A DNA stretch of 64,000 nucleotides, taken from Romanomermis culicivorax. Lineage: Eukaryota; Nematoda; Enoplea; Mermithida; Mermithidae. A program made the position numbers and the translations under genes. The notes under the pieces are model-generated. The model saw nothing but the letters and a program-made list of their open reading frames with translations, ran no database searches and was not told the DNA's origin. This document shows positions 47,168-58,690 of this stretch, in pieces. How positions within the stretch are numbered: the stretch's first letter is position 1; each line of letters starts with the position of its first letter. The stretch is from positions 930,001 through 994,000 of the forward strand of contig CAWUHX010000093.1 in NCBI GenBank assembly GCA_963922205.1, read 5' to 3'.

Positions 47168-48529
47168 ACGGCCATAATCATTATTGATTGGTCGGCATTT
47201 TTTGGTAACCAAAAGTATGTTTTCTTCGCCGTAAATTTTACTACAAAATTGAGTGCCGGTTAGATTATTTTTGTACTAAACGTCGTTTTTTACGTTTTAT
47301 GCCTTATTGTGTTGGTCTTTATGCTCATCTTATATTGTAAATTTTTAGATATATTTTTCAATTTTATCGAATTTTTGGTGAAAATTTGCCATTTTTATTA
47401 GATGTACGTAGTAGAATGATTCATATGTACCCAACTTATTTTGTGATGTCTATTTTTATAGTACCTTCTTGCAGAGCATTGTAACGGTGGAAAATCTTGA
47501 TAAATGATATGTAAGATAAATTCTCGAAAAATTTCTTTTTTTAATTGAATGCGCATACAAAACATCAAAACTTTATGTAGTTTTGGTTTAAATCACATGA
47601 AAACCAATATACATTTTTTTGTTATGCATAGTTTCATTGGATCACAGACTGAAAAGCTAATATAAATTTTTAGGACAAAGTCGGATTAAAAACGACATAC
47701 TTTGTGTCATTAGATTTTAATTCGTCTGTAAAACTTACCTCATTCAAAATTTCCCTTTGATATGCATCACAAGACGATTCTTCTCAATATGTTATTCACT
47801 TTTCGTAGTTGTTATACATCCCTACCTACTATTTTTCATTTTTTAGATCTTTCGGTCTTTTTCTTTGTTTTTGTTTGTTTCATCTTAGTATTATTCTCGC
47901 CTTTTTCCGTCTCCGTTATATATATGTTATTCCGTCGAAACCATTTATGTATAGGTAATTATGTCGTTTTACTTAACGAATTCGATTCTTGCTTGTTGAC
48001 CGTTTCTTTTTTTCTCTGTTAATTTGCATAACTCGATTTTCGTTGCATTCAATTGCCCAGAGGATTTTCTGTCTCTAATCCAATTGCTAATTATTTGAAG
48101 TTTCAAAAAATATTGTGCGTTTATAATCTCGGAGATTCCAACATCCAGGATATTTTCATCAATTGTACTCATACTCCCTGTAATCTATTCTTGAAATTCA
48201 AATAAATCTTTGCATCTTCTAAATCAATCAATTTTGGTTTTGTATTTCTGAAAATCGAGTTTTTGAAGCGTTTCAAACCTCCAATTCTGTAACTCTGATC
48301 CAAAATTACAATTTGTCGCAATTGGGCTCAAAATTTCCCGCGTCCATCAAGGATGTTGCCGTTTCATTCCGTATGACAATCGAATTCAATAAATTTGGCT
48401 CTAGCCTAGGTTTATTTGATGAAAAGAAAATATTTCGTTCATTCCAAGACATATTGCTTTGGAGTTTCAAATATCACAGATGCATTTTTAACAATTTTAT
48501 CATGTTTCAGATCCGAAATTGTTATTCGA
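47168..48529. other. Intergenic stretch between the two plus-strand genes
   Basis: About 1.4 kb of AT-rich sequence. An open plus-strand frame at 48223-48546 shows no family resemblance and is not in the reading frame chain of the downstream gene. It could hold a promoter or an untranslated exon. Confidence 0.5.
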
Positions 48530-48535
48530 TTACAG
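48530..48535 (+). promoter_or_regulatory. Splice acceptor just before the Raw-like start codon
   Basis: GATTACAG ends three bases before ATG 48539, the spacing seen at trans-spliced nematode starts. A 5' UTR intron is the alternative. Confidence 0.45.
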
Positions 48536-48538
48536 TAA

Positions 48539-51500
48539 ATGAATGAAGATAAAGAATATCTCTACGATGGTAATGTTAGCTTTTTTATTTTGATCTACTT
48601 TAAAAAATTCTTCAATTGTTCCTGAAAATTATTAGAGTGTGTATTTACTGTCAAATTGGAATTGTAATATCGTAATTTTATTAAACTCTATTGTCCAAAA
48701 CCATTTGACCCCAGAAATTTATATTTTCAAATGTAGGTGACTGATGACTATTAACAACGCTATTCATATTTAAGTTTTCCTCGGAGGATCGTGCGGTGCA
48801 ACAACATGGAGAAAAGATTTCGTTATACCATATTTGAAAAGCGCCGGAATTTCCTACTTTAATCCTGTAAACTCAAGCAAAGGTCTTCTTTTCTTTTTCA
48901 GTTTTCAGAACTTTTGGCAATTTTATCTTATTTGTGGTGCTCATAAAATCAAGCAGACCATAATTTTGATTTACAGAAACACTTCAGGAAATTTACATTT
49001 CAGGTCTAGTAGTTCTTAGTTTTTTCAAAACTTTGTCAATATATTTCGATTTTATTCATCACTGTTGATATTTCATTTTAAATTGATTCATTTATGTATC
49101 CATATTCATTTATCACCTTGTTTAGATCTAATTTCCATCTTTCTATGAAATTTATATTTTCCAGCAAAGAGCAACATGGACCGAAGATATGATAAAAATC
49201 GAAGAAAGGGCCAAAAACAATTCTCGTCTATTATTATTTGTCGTCGATTCTAGTCAACCGTCGCTAATTTCATTAGTCGAAATCGCCTTCCTTGCGGGTA
49301 AGAATTCAAATTTTTTGACCATTAGTTGCACTTGTGCACAGACTAGCACGCTTCAGCATATTGTTGCGTGGCTTGTCGAAAAAAATTCCTCCGCCCGAAA
49401 GTGGTAATCATACTGGAAAATTTTTAATCACGATATTTATCTAGCATGGAATTGAAAATTATATGTTTTTTAGTTAACGAGACGAAATTGCATCAGTTAT
49501 CATCTTTAATGACACCATGCGCATGTTGTTAATACGCACTCAAGACATACAATCTAAATATCAGCATTAATCATTTTCAATCAACAAACTTCAATGTCTT
49601 ATCCTGTTCAATATTGGTTATCTAGCAACCAAAAAATCTATAATAAATCTCTACCGAGATTTTGCAAGAAGCTTTATTTGATGTCAGAAAATTTGATAAG
49701 AATGCTTTTTCACTAATATCCGTGAAATTTGAGAATTGAAAAAACCTTATACATATCTAGCTTGAAAATCTTATCTAATTTTTTTGTATTGCCACGGATG
49801 GAGAATTGACCGAGTATTACCTGAATCCCTCGGTATATAACATTAAAAACTCTGAATCATTGTGAAAATTGAAATGTGGGGCAAAATTTGAGCGTGCATT
49901 AAACGAAATTCGCGTACGTTTCTACCTATGCGGATTGATTTATCCAATTTTCATTGCTTTGAATTTCTCGTATTTTCCTTTATCTCCCTATTCAACCTAT
50001 TTGGTGGAGGGGGAAGTTTGGTTGAGGGAACCCAAAATTTGGCTGGGGCTCCCCACCATCCTCTTATTACCTGTATGGAGGCAGCTCACGGGAATTCATC
50101 CTAAGCAATGTTCTAATCCTCCTTATGATTGAAAAAACTTAAAAAATTATTGTGCATTGATTAGCGATCCTGGGAACTTGAAATACCTACTGAAAAAAGC
50201 TAAAGCAATCGATAGATCTCACCGGCATTATCCAGAAATATATTTTTAAATGTTTGAATCTTCTTTTTTGACCGGGTTTTGGCTACTGATGGTTTTACTA
50301 ATAATGCTCATTCTACAAGTAGTCAAAAAGAACTTCTATTAATACGAACTTGATCTCGGTATTAATGTAGACCGGTCTATAGACTCTAACTCTAACGTCC
50401 TTTATGAATACGGCCGCAGTTTCTTTAAAATGAATTAATGAATGAATGAATATACTGTAGCTGCCAGAGCATCCCATAGGGGGTATGGGGGGTATTACCC
50501 CGGTCTTAGGTTTGGAAATTCATTTACTACCCCGGTAAAAACAGCCCACTATTGCAAAAAAAATTTTTTGGTAAAAATTTTGATAGACCTCATCCTCAGT
50601 AGGGTATAGTAATTCGAGAAAAATTGCACAATGTGTGCTTGAGAGGAATTACTCTGTGGTCTTTTTGACACATTTACTGAGCAGATGATAATAGAAAGGT
50701 ATGCAAATTTTGTGCCATGTAGCGATTTTTAGGAAAGGATATCAGCACATTTATATATACTACTTGTAGAATATCATTTTATATGTAATTGGGAGATCAA
50801 ATAATAAGTTATGTAAATATGTGATTTATCAAAAAATCCCTTGGGAAGAAAAACATTATATTCTTAATATTCTTCCTCTTCATCCTCTCCTTTCCTTTTT
50901 TCCGCTTCTGTGTTGGGTCTTCTGTGCGCATGTGGTTATATTTTTCCACCCAAGCTGTGGCATACTTTCCTGCTTTGAGTTGAGACATCCGAGGTCCGTT
51001 GACGCGGATGCACATGAGTGCATTAACAGAACCTGGTTTCAAACTCGCGATTCATAATCAAATGTGATTAATAATAAAGCCACATTCGACATCAGCATTT
51101 CCAATTGGAAGCACTGTTACAACCCTTATTGCTGGCCCAAATAATGGTTCCAATGTGCCCGATTTTTGAAATGTGTAGGAATCGTTTTACACGACAATCT
51201 CCACAAGTGTGACCACTCTGTATGTATAATTAATACATTCACGTTGCATGAGTGAGAGGTGGAAAATGGGGTTTAAATAGTAAACGGTTTTGTTGTGAAA
51301 GTACCCATACGCCACCCCCACTGTAATAAAGTGGTGAGCAAAAAAAAGTTATGGTATGGCGCGCGGGTATGTCAAGTAAGTACTATCCTTGCAATTTACG
51401 ATTTTACCCCTACCTGAATTTTTGACCTCGGGGACCTCTGGCAGCTGTTGATTATAACCTGTCCAATGATCAGTTTTATCCTGCATTTCTGTGGAAATGA

Positions 51501-54500
51501 ATGAATGACTGCATGAATGAATGAATTAATGAATGAATGATCAACATTTTTGCTCAGTGAGTCGCTGGGGTGTCCGAAACATAGTTTCATCTCCTTTACC
51601 CAAGTGCACTTATTCTGTATTCGAAATCGTTTGATACTGTCAGTCAGAATAAGTTTTATCAGTAGTGACTTACTGGACGAGAAATGTCCACTTTTTTCCT
51701 TGACAAAATTTCAATTTTATTTTCCCTATTTTAAGCCAGAAATGCACCGCTTATAGTTGTCTTGCCAACTGAATCGGAACTTGCCGTAGGCCCTATAAAA
51801 GAGTAAGATTTAATTTTCAAGCTTAGGATAAAAACTGGTTAACGAACTGAACTATTTGTTATTTTCAAATGTGTCTGACTACGAAATAAAATCATAGGCA
51901 GGCAATGTCTTGACAAAATTGATCCTTAATCTTACCGCAAAATTTTTTTGAGAAAACTTCGTTGTGTTTCTTGGCTTCCCAATTCAACCTTTTCACCTAT
52001 TGACTAGGTTTCTTGACCAAATAACTTTACTGGGTATCGTATTTTCACAAAAAACTGATTTACTGTATTCTAGATTTTGAAGAAAAATTTATCCTCACAT
52101 GCTTTAATATTACCCTTCCTGAAAATTTGATCTTGGAGACCCCTAACTACTGATATACGATCATTGTTATGTCATTTAGTCCTAAACACGATCGATTAAA
52201 TTCGTTCGATTTTTTACGAAACGCTCTCCGCCGGCATAATATTCCTGTATATAGGCAAATAGCTGACGCTCTAAAAATAGTCAGCGATCGAATCTGCGCT
52301 CATCGATTGCGAAATCCTCGTTCGCAGCCGCAGTCGTTCCTCAGTCGATGCGTGACGTAATCTTTTTTCTGTTTTTATTCATGCAATTCGTATTTTACTT
52401 ATCTTTCGATTATTTTAGATGCATTAAATCGTGCATTTGTCATTTTATGGCCTGTCTTTTAGTTCTTCCACTGTATAATCGACAGCCTAAGGAAAGTAGC
52501 GAGGTAAGTCAAGTATGGAAATTTATTACAATACAAAAACAAACAATTGCTGAACTTTCTCATTTTTCTTTAGTTCTTGCCATCGACCAGTACCGAACGT
52601 TGCCAAGCCTTAACATTGCTATTATTCTCTTTGTTTGCTCAGATGTCTTTTTATTACGCTTCTCAATTGATCTTCACTGATTCGTCCGTTTTTCTTCATC
52701 AATGTATATATTGGTGCGGTGTAGAAGGTTTATTATCATGTACAGTGTCGTCGATATTCGAGTGTTTACGGTCACAGGGTAAGCAATTTTGATTTTTTGT
52801 TGTACAGGATGTCAGGAAACTTCGTGTAAGGAGTCTCAAGCGATAACCACCGTATTTCAAGTTTAAACATGTAATATATTCTGAAAAAGCACTGACTTCC
52901 GAATAAGAGGATAATAACTTTCAATAACTTGACTTTTAATTTCAATAACTTTTAATAATAGTTCTTGATGGGTAAAGAAATCAAATGCAAGCGCTTTGAT
53001 TGTAAAAATTCAGAAACTTAACAGTTTTTAACAGCGGCATTGTTTTGCAGTGATGACGTGCAGACTGCTTCAAAAACATGGAAAATACAGCACTAATATC
53101 TGTGAATTTTGCCTTTATACCATGCTTTTTTACTTTGAAATCCGTGAGCCGTGACTCCTAGGCCTAAATTTTTAGCAGCCAAATTTGAATTTTGTGAGCC
53201 AAAAATCTGTAATTGGAGAATATCGAAGGCTTGTAACACACTGTGGAATTTATATAATTATTTGGATATTAAATCAGTTGATACGTGTTCAAAAAAAATT
53301 ACTGTTGAAAATTTTATTTCTAATCAGTGCTTTTCTGGTACAGGCCTCATCCTACATGTTCAAAAATCAGCTAAACAATCTTTGTACGAAGAAATCTTTT
53401 GCATGCAGAAAGCCACGATATTCCGTATATTTTTTCAGGTACCTTCTTCGAAGATAGCACGAGTTCATGTCTTTCTGATCTGGCACAAACGCATAGGGCA
53501 TTGACGAATGCAGCTCTTGTTCCTATTCCTTCCGATATTTTCTGTCTTTCCAGCGCATAGCACCGAAATAAGTATCAGATCCTGACATTCTAAAATGCTA
53601 GAAAATCTATTTAAGGATAACTTATTCAGTAATGTCTTTATCATTATACTATTTAGAAAAGTCATACTTTCATAAGTTTGACAAGCGTAGAGTTAAACTT
53701 GAAATTTCTGGATTTCACTTCCATGACGGATATGAAATCAAACTTGACTCCATTTTTAAAATTATAGTGACAAAAAAGTTGGAAAAAATGAGATTTTTAC
53801 CTCTTAAATTCACCAAAATTTATCTTTTCTATATCAAACCCTCATATTCTTCACTTTTTCAAATTTTTTTTCCCTCGAAATGTTTGATTTGTAGAAAAAC
53901 AGTGAGTAGACCAATTCGAAGGATTATAGAAGAAAATCTGGCGCGAAGCGCCGGAAAATTTTCAATATTTTCTGATTTTACAGCCTGCCAAACACATCTT
54001 TAAACCTAAAATTGAATGAAAATAAGTATAATCCAAAAAAGTATAAATATATAAATCACAATTTTAGGAGACAAAATGGCTCCCAGATAAAAAATTTATT
54101 AGCCATTTCCAAATTTTTAGGGCCCCAGGCCCCTGAAATGGTTAAAAAAGGTCTGTTCTATACTAATCAAAGATACCGACCACAAGTTATCTAACTTGAC
54201 TTCCTTATTCAGAGTTAAATGTACTTTCAGAATATATAGGTTTGTGGTTGAAATACTGTGGTTATCTCTTTAGACTCTTTACCCAAGTTTCCTGACACCC
54301 TATAGATTTGAAATCATTAGAAATAAGGACCATTTAGACAAATTATCAACTGTAGAGCTTCCACTAAAATCTGGACTGCTCACAAAATTTCCCTTTTTAT
54401 ATGCGGTCTTTCAGTCGAAAAAAATTGTACGCTTTGATTTCATGTGTCACGGGCATTTGAAAACAGACTATAAATCACAAAGATAAAATGAACGGATTCT

Positions 54501-57500
54501 CGGCGAGTGTGCAAGAATTGTAAGTCCCTTGTTCTTTTACTTACTGGTGGCCATAATCGAAAAATCCGTCTGATTTTTGTGCTTTTTTAATGATTTTGGC
54601 GTATTTTGACACGGTTTGGGTGATAAAGTTTGAAATGAAACTTCGTAATAATTCACAAATTTTGAAGTGAATTTTGTTTCAATTTGATTTGAGTTTCCGC
54701 ATTTTCACATGATCTTTATTAAGTACGAAAGCGCTGCCAAAGCAGTAAAGAAATACTGAGTTGAGTAAAATAAGATGGCCTCGAATCAAGTCATCTCTGT
54801 TCATAGGAATTCGATGAGGACTGCTTTTTCGGCAAATACAAGTATCAGGATCAAACAACGAGCACAGCAGACGCATTCATTAAGGTATACATTTCTGAGC
54901 CGGCCACGTCAGCCAACTGACTTTCAGGAGCCTGCTTCATAAAAGAGTATAACTGTCAAACCCTGGCTCACAAAAAGTTATCAGCTTATCAGCCCCACCA
55001 CTTTGGGACCAGAAAGTTGAGACAAGGCCGTTTCATTAAGCCGAGTTACCCGGCTCAAAATAAGACCAAAAATGCACTAAAAGTTCGCATTATAAGCTTC
55101 TGGCTAACTCTTGGAAATTTCGTTAAAAACAGCATCCAATAGAAAACTTACACTAACAGTGTTTTTTACGTAGTAGCGGATATAAAATCTCAAATTTTTC
55201 AGAATATTTGTCTAGAAATTTCGAAAAAATTGAAAGAAAAAATTGAAAGATTTTGACACTTATCACAACTTTTAGTCGAAATCTCATGATTTTACGTCAG
55301 CATCACCCGTAAAAATCATTTTCAATTGCGTACACTATCCTTCTTAATCAGGTCTGTTTTGTTCTGTAATGCAATTCACTTTTCTAAATGAGTACGTCGT
55401 AGCAATGCCATAAAAGGAATCCGACTTTTTGCTGAGTTGTCTGATTTTCGAAATATGGAAGATGGTTTTAAGTTCGAAATCGGTACAGTTTCTGCATATT
55501 TGTAATAATTTGAAAATGTTTTTGATATCTAGCTTATTGAAAATGTCAGCACATCAAAACAGTTGCCTAGATATTCTCCATCCATATAATTGACGTTTTC
55601 GATATCCATGAACATCAAGGAGCTTAATTAATTTGAGACTATGTTAATTCTGAGTTTATTTCAAAATACGTTTTTTTGTCATAATTGCTGTCTGTGTGAA
55701 GTTCGCAGAAAATTTAATCTATTGTTGAATCGACATTATGATGAAGCTATAAAAATCGCAGAAATTTTCGAAATTGTGTTTTGTGATTTCGGTTATGTTT
55801 AACACTATAAATTGAAAAATTCTGGCGCTTTTACGCCTAAAACGAAAATCTTGCTAAAAAGCCCCTATATTTTTCTGAATTCTGCGTAAATTACTTTTTA
55901 ATCTTTTTTGAACTGATGTCGCAAATTTTAGATAAATTCTAAAAAAGTTGCTTTCTGTTAAAGTTTAGTAATTACGGATAATTTTTTCGACCAAATTTTT
56001 CTCGTTTTACTCTTGAAATGCGCGGAAAAAAAATTTCGACTTTTAAAAAATTATGAATTTCGATTTGTCATAAAACAACAAGCTGCTGGATAGAAAACCA
56101 GAATTCATTCACGTTATAATTCTGCATTGATTTAATATTTATGTTTCCAGATTCTACACTAGATTGTTTGCAAACGAAATTACCAGTTCGACGGAAACCA
56201 TCTTGTCGCAATACTTTCGATGTTTATTTGATCGGTTGTGGAACTGATTACAATTGGATGCGTTACAATGTCATTCCGCAGCTCAAGTAAGATTAATTTT
56301 AAAATCTTACATAGGAAATTGAATTATGGTTACATAATACTCTTGTTATAAAAAAATATTACATGGAAATCGGAACGAACCGCTGTTCGCAATTTTTTCT
56401 AGCATAATTCTTTACATTAGTATATATGGTAGTAGCTCCAGGAGGTCTATCATCGACTCATAACTTTTGCATATTTTAGTCAAAATAAAGTAACTTATTA
56501 CGATTCATTTCTACAAGATTTTGACCAGCGCGTTAGTATGATAAAGTCGTGTACGATAGTTTTGGTTGTTATCGCATCGGTCGACAATATTTTTTCGGGT
56601 ATCGTAGAAGTATGTTATAAAATCTTTGATTACAGTCAATTTAGTGCGTACTCAATGCCATTACTGACGAAAAATTCAAGTATATATGCTAAAATTTTGT
56701 TAATTAATTTGAAAATTTAGGCTTTATGGGGGACTAATGACAAATCCAAAAATAATTTCACAATAGCACATTTATGAATCTTAAATTGATAAAGTTGCTT
56801 CATTTTATGAGTTTTTCTTAATTTTTTGGCGTCTGGGCCTCGCCCTCCCGATTTACTTAATCGGTATTTATCAATTGTCAATTTTCAGCTCGCTTATTAT
56901 ACGGGTAGCGGTAGTCGGACGATCGGCTGCTTCTTCGTTGATATCCCCGTCCTATCGGACGAAGTGAGTCGATCTGAGGATAGCACTAAGTCTTGGAAGC
57001 ATCATTCCCAAATTTTTGATCTGTTTACTGTAGCGATGGTGGTTTTAATCCCGCGATGGAAATCGGTTTCTCCAGACCACCATTCTTTCTCTCATAATGC
57101 TAATATTTTATCTGTGTAAAATATGGAGTTGAATGAATCATGATACTGTGATGTATTGTAAAAAGGAAAAATGAACAAAGAAAATACATGCAAAGCAAAA
57201 AATTACTTAAATTAGCACTGTCGTCGAGATCTTACACAAAGTTTACGATAGTATGTTTTACTCAAGTTGTTAAAAATAAGTTGATAATGCTCACTGCTCA
57301 CAAATTTTGTGAAATATGATTTAGCAGAAAAGTGTGAAAGTATGAAGTGCTTTTATGATTGAGGCCCAATTCAGAAGTGCAGTCGTCGATTGAATTCTAG
57401 GAATCGGCGACAGTCGCCGGTTGTCGGCGACAAAAATTCTAGGATTTTTCTCTTCTAAATAGGGCTTGACAGGCATATCAAGAAAAGCAAACTATATATC

Positions 57501-57722
57501 TGTAGACTCGTGAATACTACTAACAATTTATAAAATGTATTTTCTCTTTTCCAGGTACTCGCTCCGTTGAACGACTACTATAGACGCGGCATAATGTATT
57601 TGAAAGACATGGCTCAAGAATTCGGTGATCTACTTCTAGTCCAAAATTTGAAATTCGCCTTAGATCAGACGATATTCGAAATTTTGAACATCAGCGACGA
57701 TATGTCTGATCAAGAAACGTAG
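48539..57722 (+). CDS. olrn-1: Raw/OLRN-1-like protein with two nucleoside 2-deoxyribosyltransferase-like domains (11 exons)
   Basis: Exons: 48539-48569, 48775-48866, 49165-49297, 51736-51802, 52180-52356, 52419-52503, 52574-52778, 56151-56286, 56480-56609, 56889-56963, 57555-57722. All phases close (1299 nt, 432 residues). Domain 1 reads YLYDVFLGGSCGATTWRKDF, GISYFNP, WTEDMIKIEERAKNNSRLLL, SLVEIAFLAA and a C-terminal DRLNSFDFLRNALRRHNIPV helix. Domain 2 reads FDVYLIGCGTDYNWMRYNVI, YYDSFLQDFDQRVSMIKSCT, GIVELAYYTGSG and DYYRRGIMYLKDMAQEF. Both keep the VE(I/L)A glutamate at the nucleophile position of deoxyribosyltransferases; domain 2 is otherwise diverged. A Cys-rich hydrophobic linker (LLLFSLFAQMSFYYASQLIF) lies between. 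Raw-type proteins act in epithelial morphogenesis and neuronal asymmetry; no enzyme activity is implied. The assignment to olrn-1 rests on domain resemblance. Exons 2 and 4 use AAG acceptors. Confidence 0.8.
50429..50450. repeat. Short (GAAT)n microsatellite
   Basis: About five ATGAATGA units in the third intron of the Raw-like gene. Confidence 0.7.
51497..51540. repeat. (GAAT)n microsatellite
   Basis: About ten GAAT units with interruptions, in the same intron as the array at 50429. Confidence 0.85.
52805..54302. mobile_element. Tc1/mariner-like non-autonomous element in Raw-like intron 7
   Basis: Left end CAGGATGTCAGGAAACTTCG preceded by TA. The right end, read in reverse complement, is TAGGGTGTCAGGAAACTTGG, followed by TA. 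About 1.5 kb, with no transposase motif. A hairpin repeat unit (TGGCGCGAAGCGCCGG, 53939-53954) is nested in it. The element starts only 26 bp after the exon 7 donor. Confidence 0.7.
54310..54472. mobile_element. Truncated MITE of the TATAGTCTG family
   Basis: Only the right end (GGGCATTTGAAAACAGACTA) and part of the interior (GGACTGCTCACAAAATTTCC) are recognisable. The left part is probably lost at the edge of the mariner-like element at 52805-54302. Confidence 0.5.
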
Positions 57723-58335
57723 AAATTTGAAATTTTCATCCCGACCGAATATAGGAACACCTTTATATTTTCGCGTAACGATATTTATGTAATCTTGCAT
57801 GGGGACGTCTCTCTTTTTGTCTTATATTTTATCGACCTTGCTATGCTGAATATGCTAATAATTGCCTGTATTTTACAACTTTCTGTTTTTGTACAGTTTT
57901 TACGGATGTCACTTCAATTCTCTTTTTTCGTATATTTTCGTCGTTTTGTTGATCTTTTTGTTCGAGAAATATAATTTGGTAAAACGTGTTATTGTAAATT
58001 TGGCGCGTGTTTCGAACTTACACCCTCAATAGAGGTATCACTAGAATGTCAGCAAGACAGGAGTGGGCAATGGAAAATTTTGAGGTCATTTTCTCCTGTA
58101 ACTTTGTGTATTTTGGTGATATGACTGCGAAGTAGTATTTTTTGAGTGATCTGGGAAAAAATGATCCGCTTTTTGTTGTTGGATTGACGGTAACATTCAG
58201 GAGGTACAACTTGAAAAGTATATGTTGGCCCACAACGCATGATCATCAACTTACTACGTACGGATTTTTCTACATTTCGAGGCTTATTTAAAATGAATGA
58301 CTTTCTATTATATGTGTTTTCTAGAACTACAGAAC
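57723..58335. other. Downstream flank of the Raw-like gene
   Basis: Contains the 3' UTR of the Raw-like gene. I saw no canonical AATAAA close to the stop, and no other gene. Confidence 0.4.
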
Positions 58336-58690
58336 CGTTTCCAAACGAGGCTCGGCGACGCAAGAAATATGTTCATGCAAATAAAAAACCGTTACGAAAG
58401 TCAATTTATTTTTTCTTATAATTTGGCTGCATAGCGAAAGAATTTCAATTTTGACTATATGGTGTATTTTTATAAAATACTTGTAAATTGAAAAGGGGCA
58501 AAAAACCAATACTGTCTTTGGCATCGTTTATACGAAGCTTTTTCTGTGTGACTCAAAAAATTATCAAATTTAAGCTTAATGGTAATGTTGTTATATGTAA
58601 AGTAAGCTCTCAAATTCCAGTCTGTGTGGCATAGAGTCTACCAGAGAAATTCTGAAAATGCGAATAAACTAGAAAATTTCAAGAAAATCA
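58335..58690. mobile_element. Shared block plus degenerate TATAGTCTG MITE
   Basis: GAGGCTCGGCGACGCAAGAA and TTCATGCAAATAAAAAACCG near 58350-58390 match 18530-18600. From about 58454 a degenerate MITE copy follows (GTATTTTTATAAAATACTTG, CAATACTGTCTTTGGC, AGCTCTCAAATTCCAGTC). The right end is not clear. Confidence 0.5.

Noticed and set aside
48223-48546. Plus-strand frame as the N-terminal exon of the Raw-like gene
   Set aside because: A short exon at 48539-48569 (MNEDKEYLYD) joins domain 1 in phase and restores the expected aspartate before VFLGG, so the longer frame is not needed.
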